Part shown: positions 61,752 to 64,000 of the stretch, piece after piece
Layout: each line of letters starts with the position of its first letter
Numbering within the stretch: position 1 is the first letter of the stretch
Source: Bacillota bacterium
Lineage (GTDB): Bacteria; Bacillota; Clostridia; Lachnospirales; Lachnospiraceae
DNA: 64,000 bases
Direction: 5' to 3'
Assembly: GCA_023391695.1 (NCBI GenBank)
Contig: JAEWAK010000027.1
Span: forward strand, 310,001 to 374,000
Position numbers and translations under genes: made by a program
The notes under the pieces: model-generated
Told to the model about the DNA's origin: nothing
Seen by the model: the letters and a program-made list of their open reading frames with translations, nothing else
Databases searched by the model: none

Positions 61752-61913
61752 TTTAAGCTCCTTTTTGTAAATGATGAAAGCTTGTCAATGAGTAATTTAT
61801 AAATGTTTAGAAAATATTTAATATTTTTAAAATTATAATTGCAGGAGAAAATTTTGTCAACATTGGAAAATACGCCTTATTGATTCTTTCATATGGAATT
61901 CCTTATAAAGTAA

Positions 61914-61949
61914 AAACTCCGGCAACAATTCAATTTGCTGCCAGAGTTT
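61914..61949 (-). terminator. Terminator of pnp
   Basis: AAACTC-GGCA-CAA pairs with TTG-TGCC-GAGTTT. On the minus strand TTTTT follows. It lies about 70 bp past the pnp stop codon. Confidence 0.8.
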
Positions 61950-62015
61950 ATTAAAGCCGTAATAATTCGTGTAAATGATAACTGTATGATTTAAATCTTT
62001 ATTGACTTGTTTTAA

Positions 62016-64000
62016 TTATTTTACATCCTTCATACTGAAACTGATACGTCCCATCTTATCTTTACCAAGGCAAACGACTTTAACTACATCGCCCAAAGTA
62101 AGGACATCTTCAACCCGTTCAATTCTTTCCTTGGAAATCTTGGATATATGGACCATGCCTTCTTTACCGGGAGCAAATTCTAAAAATGCACCGAATTCTT
62201 TGATGCTGACTACTTTGCCTTCAAAAATCTGGCCTTCTTCAAAATCAGTAACAATAGTCTGGATTATTTTAACTGCCTTCTGGATACTTTCAGAATCGAT
62301 ACCGCATACAGATACCGCACCGTCATCCGTAATATCAATCTTGACACCGGTCTGGTCGATAATTGCGTTAATGGTCTTACCTCTCTGGCCGACTACATCA
62401 CCAATTTTGGTCGGATCAATCTTGATCTGTACAATCTTAGGTGAATACGGACCAACTTCCGGACGGGGCTTATCAATGCAGGGAGCCATAATATCATCCA
62501 ATATATAAGTTCTCGCTTCTTTGGTTCTGTAAATTGCTTTTTCAATAATTTCCCTGGTCAAGCCGTGGATTTTAATATCCATCTGGATTGCGGTAATACC
62601 TTTGTGGGTACCGGCAACCTTAAAGTCCATATCACCAAAGAAATCTTCCAGGCCCTGGATATCCGTTAAGATAATATAATCCTCATCGGATTCACCGGTT
62701 ACGAGACCTACGGATATACCTGCAACCATACTTTTAATCGGCACACCGGCAGCCATTAAAGACAGGGCGGAAGCACAGATACTGCCCTGGGATGTGGAAC
62801 CGTTGGATTCCAGTACTTCAGAAACCGTACGGATGGCATAGGGGAATTCTTCTTCTGAGGGAAGAACCGGAACCAATGCCCTCTCAGCTAACGCTCCGTG
62901 ACCGATTTCACGTCTTCCCGGTCCTCTGGAAGGTTTGGTCTCACCTACGGAATAGGAAGGGAAATTATAATGATGCATGTATCTTTTGGAAGTTTCATTC
63001 TCATCGATACCGTCTAATTTCTGGATTTCAGCTAAGGCACCTAAAGTCGTAACGGTAAGCACCTGAGTCTGTCCGCGGGTAAACATGGCAGAACCATGGG
63101 TTCTTGGCAGAATATCCACTTCTGCGGCAAGATGTCTTATCTGGGTAACATCCCTGCCGTCCGGACGTTTTTTATCCTTTAATATCATCTTACGGACCGT
63201 TTTCTTTTCAAACTTATAAACCGCTTCATCCAACAGAGGAATCCAGTCCGGGTTTGTTTCTCCATAACGTGCGGTCAGCTTATCCTTGATTTCACGGATA
63301 TTCGCTTCCCTTTTCTGCTTTTCATCCGTAAATACGGCTTCTTCCATTGCCTCAGGCGTAACAAAGGCTACCATATCCTGCCATAACTCCTCCGGAGTAT
63401 CGCATTTTATATATTCATGCTTTGGTTTGCCGCATTCCGCTACTATCGTTTCAACAAATTCGATAATCTTCTTATTCAGATCATGGGCAGCAAAGATTGC
63501 TTCTATCATCTTATCTTCCGGTAATTCGTTTGCACCGGCTTCAATCATGATAACCTTTTCCCTCGTTGATGCAACCGTTAAAGTTAAAGTTGATTTCTCT
63601 CTTTGGCCACTGGTGGGATTAAATACCAATTCCCCATCCACCATTCCGACCATGGTAGAAGCGGTAGGCCCGTCAAAAGGAATATCAGAAATTGCCGTTG
63701 CAATTGCGGAACCTAACATTGCGGTCAATTCCGGACTACAGTCCTGGTCCACACACATAACCAGGTTATTCAGGGTTACGTCATTTCTATAATCTTTTGG
63801 AAATAATGGTCTCATTGGCCTGTCAATAACACGGGAAGTCAATATGGCATTTTCAGATGCCTTACCTTCTCTTTTAATAAATCCTCCCGGGATTTTACCT
63901 ACTGCATATAATTTTTCTTCATATTCAACACTTAATGGGAAGAAATCAATTCCCTCCCTTGGCTTATCGGATGCAGTTGCTGTTGATAATACAACTGTAT
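62016..64000 (-). CDS. pnp: Polyribonucleotide nucleotidyltransferase (partial, runs off right edge)
   Basis: PNPase degrades RNA from the 3' end by phosphorolysis. The window holds about 660 of about 700 residues. The frame stays open to base 64000 (VVLSTATASDKP, then IPGGFIKREGKASE), so the start lies beyond the edge. Two RNase PH domains flank a helical region (DPDGRD-type KRPDGRDVTQIRHLA; SHGSAMFTRGQTQVLTVTTL; GQRGKTINAIIDQTG in the KH domain). A C-terminal KH (KIDPTKIGDVVGQRGKTIN) and S1 domain (EGKVVSIKEFGAFLEFAPG) follow. The end is close to the usual C-terminus. A terminator follows at 61914-61949. Confidence 0.96.
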   Translation of the reverse strand, partial: TVVLSTATASDKPREGIDFFPLSVEYEEKLYAVGKIPGGFIKREGKASENAILTSRVIDRPMRPLFPKDYRNDVTLNNLVMCVDQDCSPELTAMLGSAIATAISDIPFDGPTASTMVGMVDGELVFNPTSGQREKSTLTLTVASTREKVIMIEAGANELPEDKMIEAIFAAHDLNKKIIEFVETIVAECGKPKHEYIKCDTPEELWQDMVAFVTPEAMEEAVFTDEKQKREANIREIKDKLTARYGETNPDWIPLLDEAVYKFEKKTVRKMILKDKKRPDGRDVTQIRHLAAEVDILPRTHGSAMFTRGQTQVLTVTTLGALAEIQKLDGIDENETSKRYMHHYNFPSYSVGETKPSRGPGRREIGHGALAERALVPVLPSEEEFPYAIRTVSEVLESNGSTSQGSICASALSLMAAGVPIKSMVAGISVGLVTGESDEDYIILTDIQGLEDFFGDMDFKVAGTHKGITAIQMDIKIHGLTREIIEKAIYRTKEARTYILDDIMAPCIDKPRPEVGPYSPKIVQIKIDPTKIGDVVGQRGKTINAIIDQTGVKIDITDDGAVSVCGIDSESIQKAVKIIQTIVTDFEEGQIFEGKVVSIKEFGAFLEFAPGKEGMVHISKISKERIERVEDVLTLGDVVKVVCLGKDKMGRISFSMKDVK

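Overview
The window looks like a chromosomal segment from an anaerobic, plant-polysaccharide-degrading Firmicute of the Lachnospiraceae type. This is inferred from gene content and signals: AT-rich DNA, strong GGAGG ribosome binding sites, TTGACA/TATAAT promoters, Agr-type peptide signalling, a formate-tetrahydrofolate ligase, carbohydrate ABC importers without their own ATPase, and ylzJ-tepA-ftsK synteny. No rRNA, tRNA, CRISPR array or complete insertion sequence was found.

Layout. 1-6.1 kb: an unknown membrane protein, a small unknown protein, folD and an aconitase-family hydratase. 6.6-14.9 kb (minus strand): a pectin-oligosaccharide operon with solute-binding lipoprotein, GH105, two permeases, GH28, a sugar isomerase/epimerase and a LacI regulator. 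15.4-21.5 kb: galacturonate catabolism, with uxaB-uxaA divergent from a LacI regulator and uxaC. Matching TGTAAGCRYTTACA operators sit at both divergent promoters, and a third lies between uxaA and the oligosaccharide operon. 21.7-28.4 kb: ferredoxin, pyrBI, superoxide dismutase, fhs, a HAD phosphatase and an iron-sulfur flavoprotein. 28.6-33.1 kb: an Agr-like quorum-sensing locus (response regulator, kinase, a 48-residue AgrD-like prepeptide, then two exported or unknown proteins) with no agrB. 33.3-41 kb: an archaeal-type AspRS, two tandem ATP-grasp ligases, ftsK, ylzJ and tepA. 41.5-52.2 kb: a glycerol-1-phosphate dehydrogenase, then an isomerase / split transketolase / FGGY kinase operon with a divergent LacI regulator and a GH140-like apiosidase, which together look like a D-apiose pathway. 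52.5-64 kb: M16 peptidase, YcaQ-like protein, CsbD, radical SAM protein, modABC with a HTH/periplasmic-binding-fold regulator, and pnp running off the right edge.

How it fits together. Pectin fragments would be imported by the 10-15 kb transporter and cut inside the cell by GH105 and GH28. Galacturonate would enter the uxaC-uxaB-uxaA path. Apiose released by GH140 would be isomerised, phosphorylated and cleaved by the split transketolase. The window therefore holds two linked parts of a pectin programme.

Two families of short intergenic repeats run through the window. One is a 108-173 bp inverted-repeat element, present twice. The other is a GTCAAAGCGGATATTC-headed family with about ten full or partial copies. 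In three places a repeat end supplies the last codons or stop of a neighbouring gene (folD, GH28, fhs).
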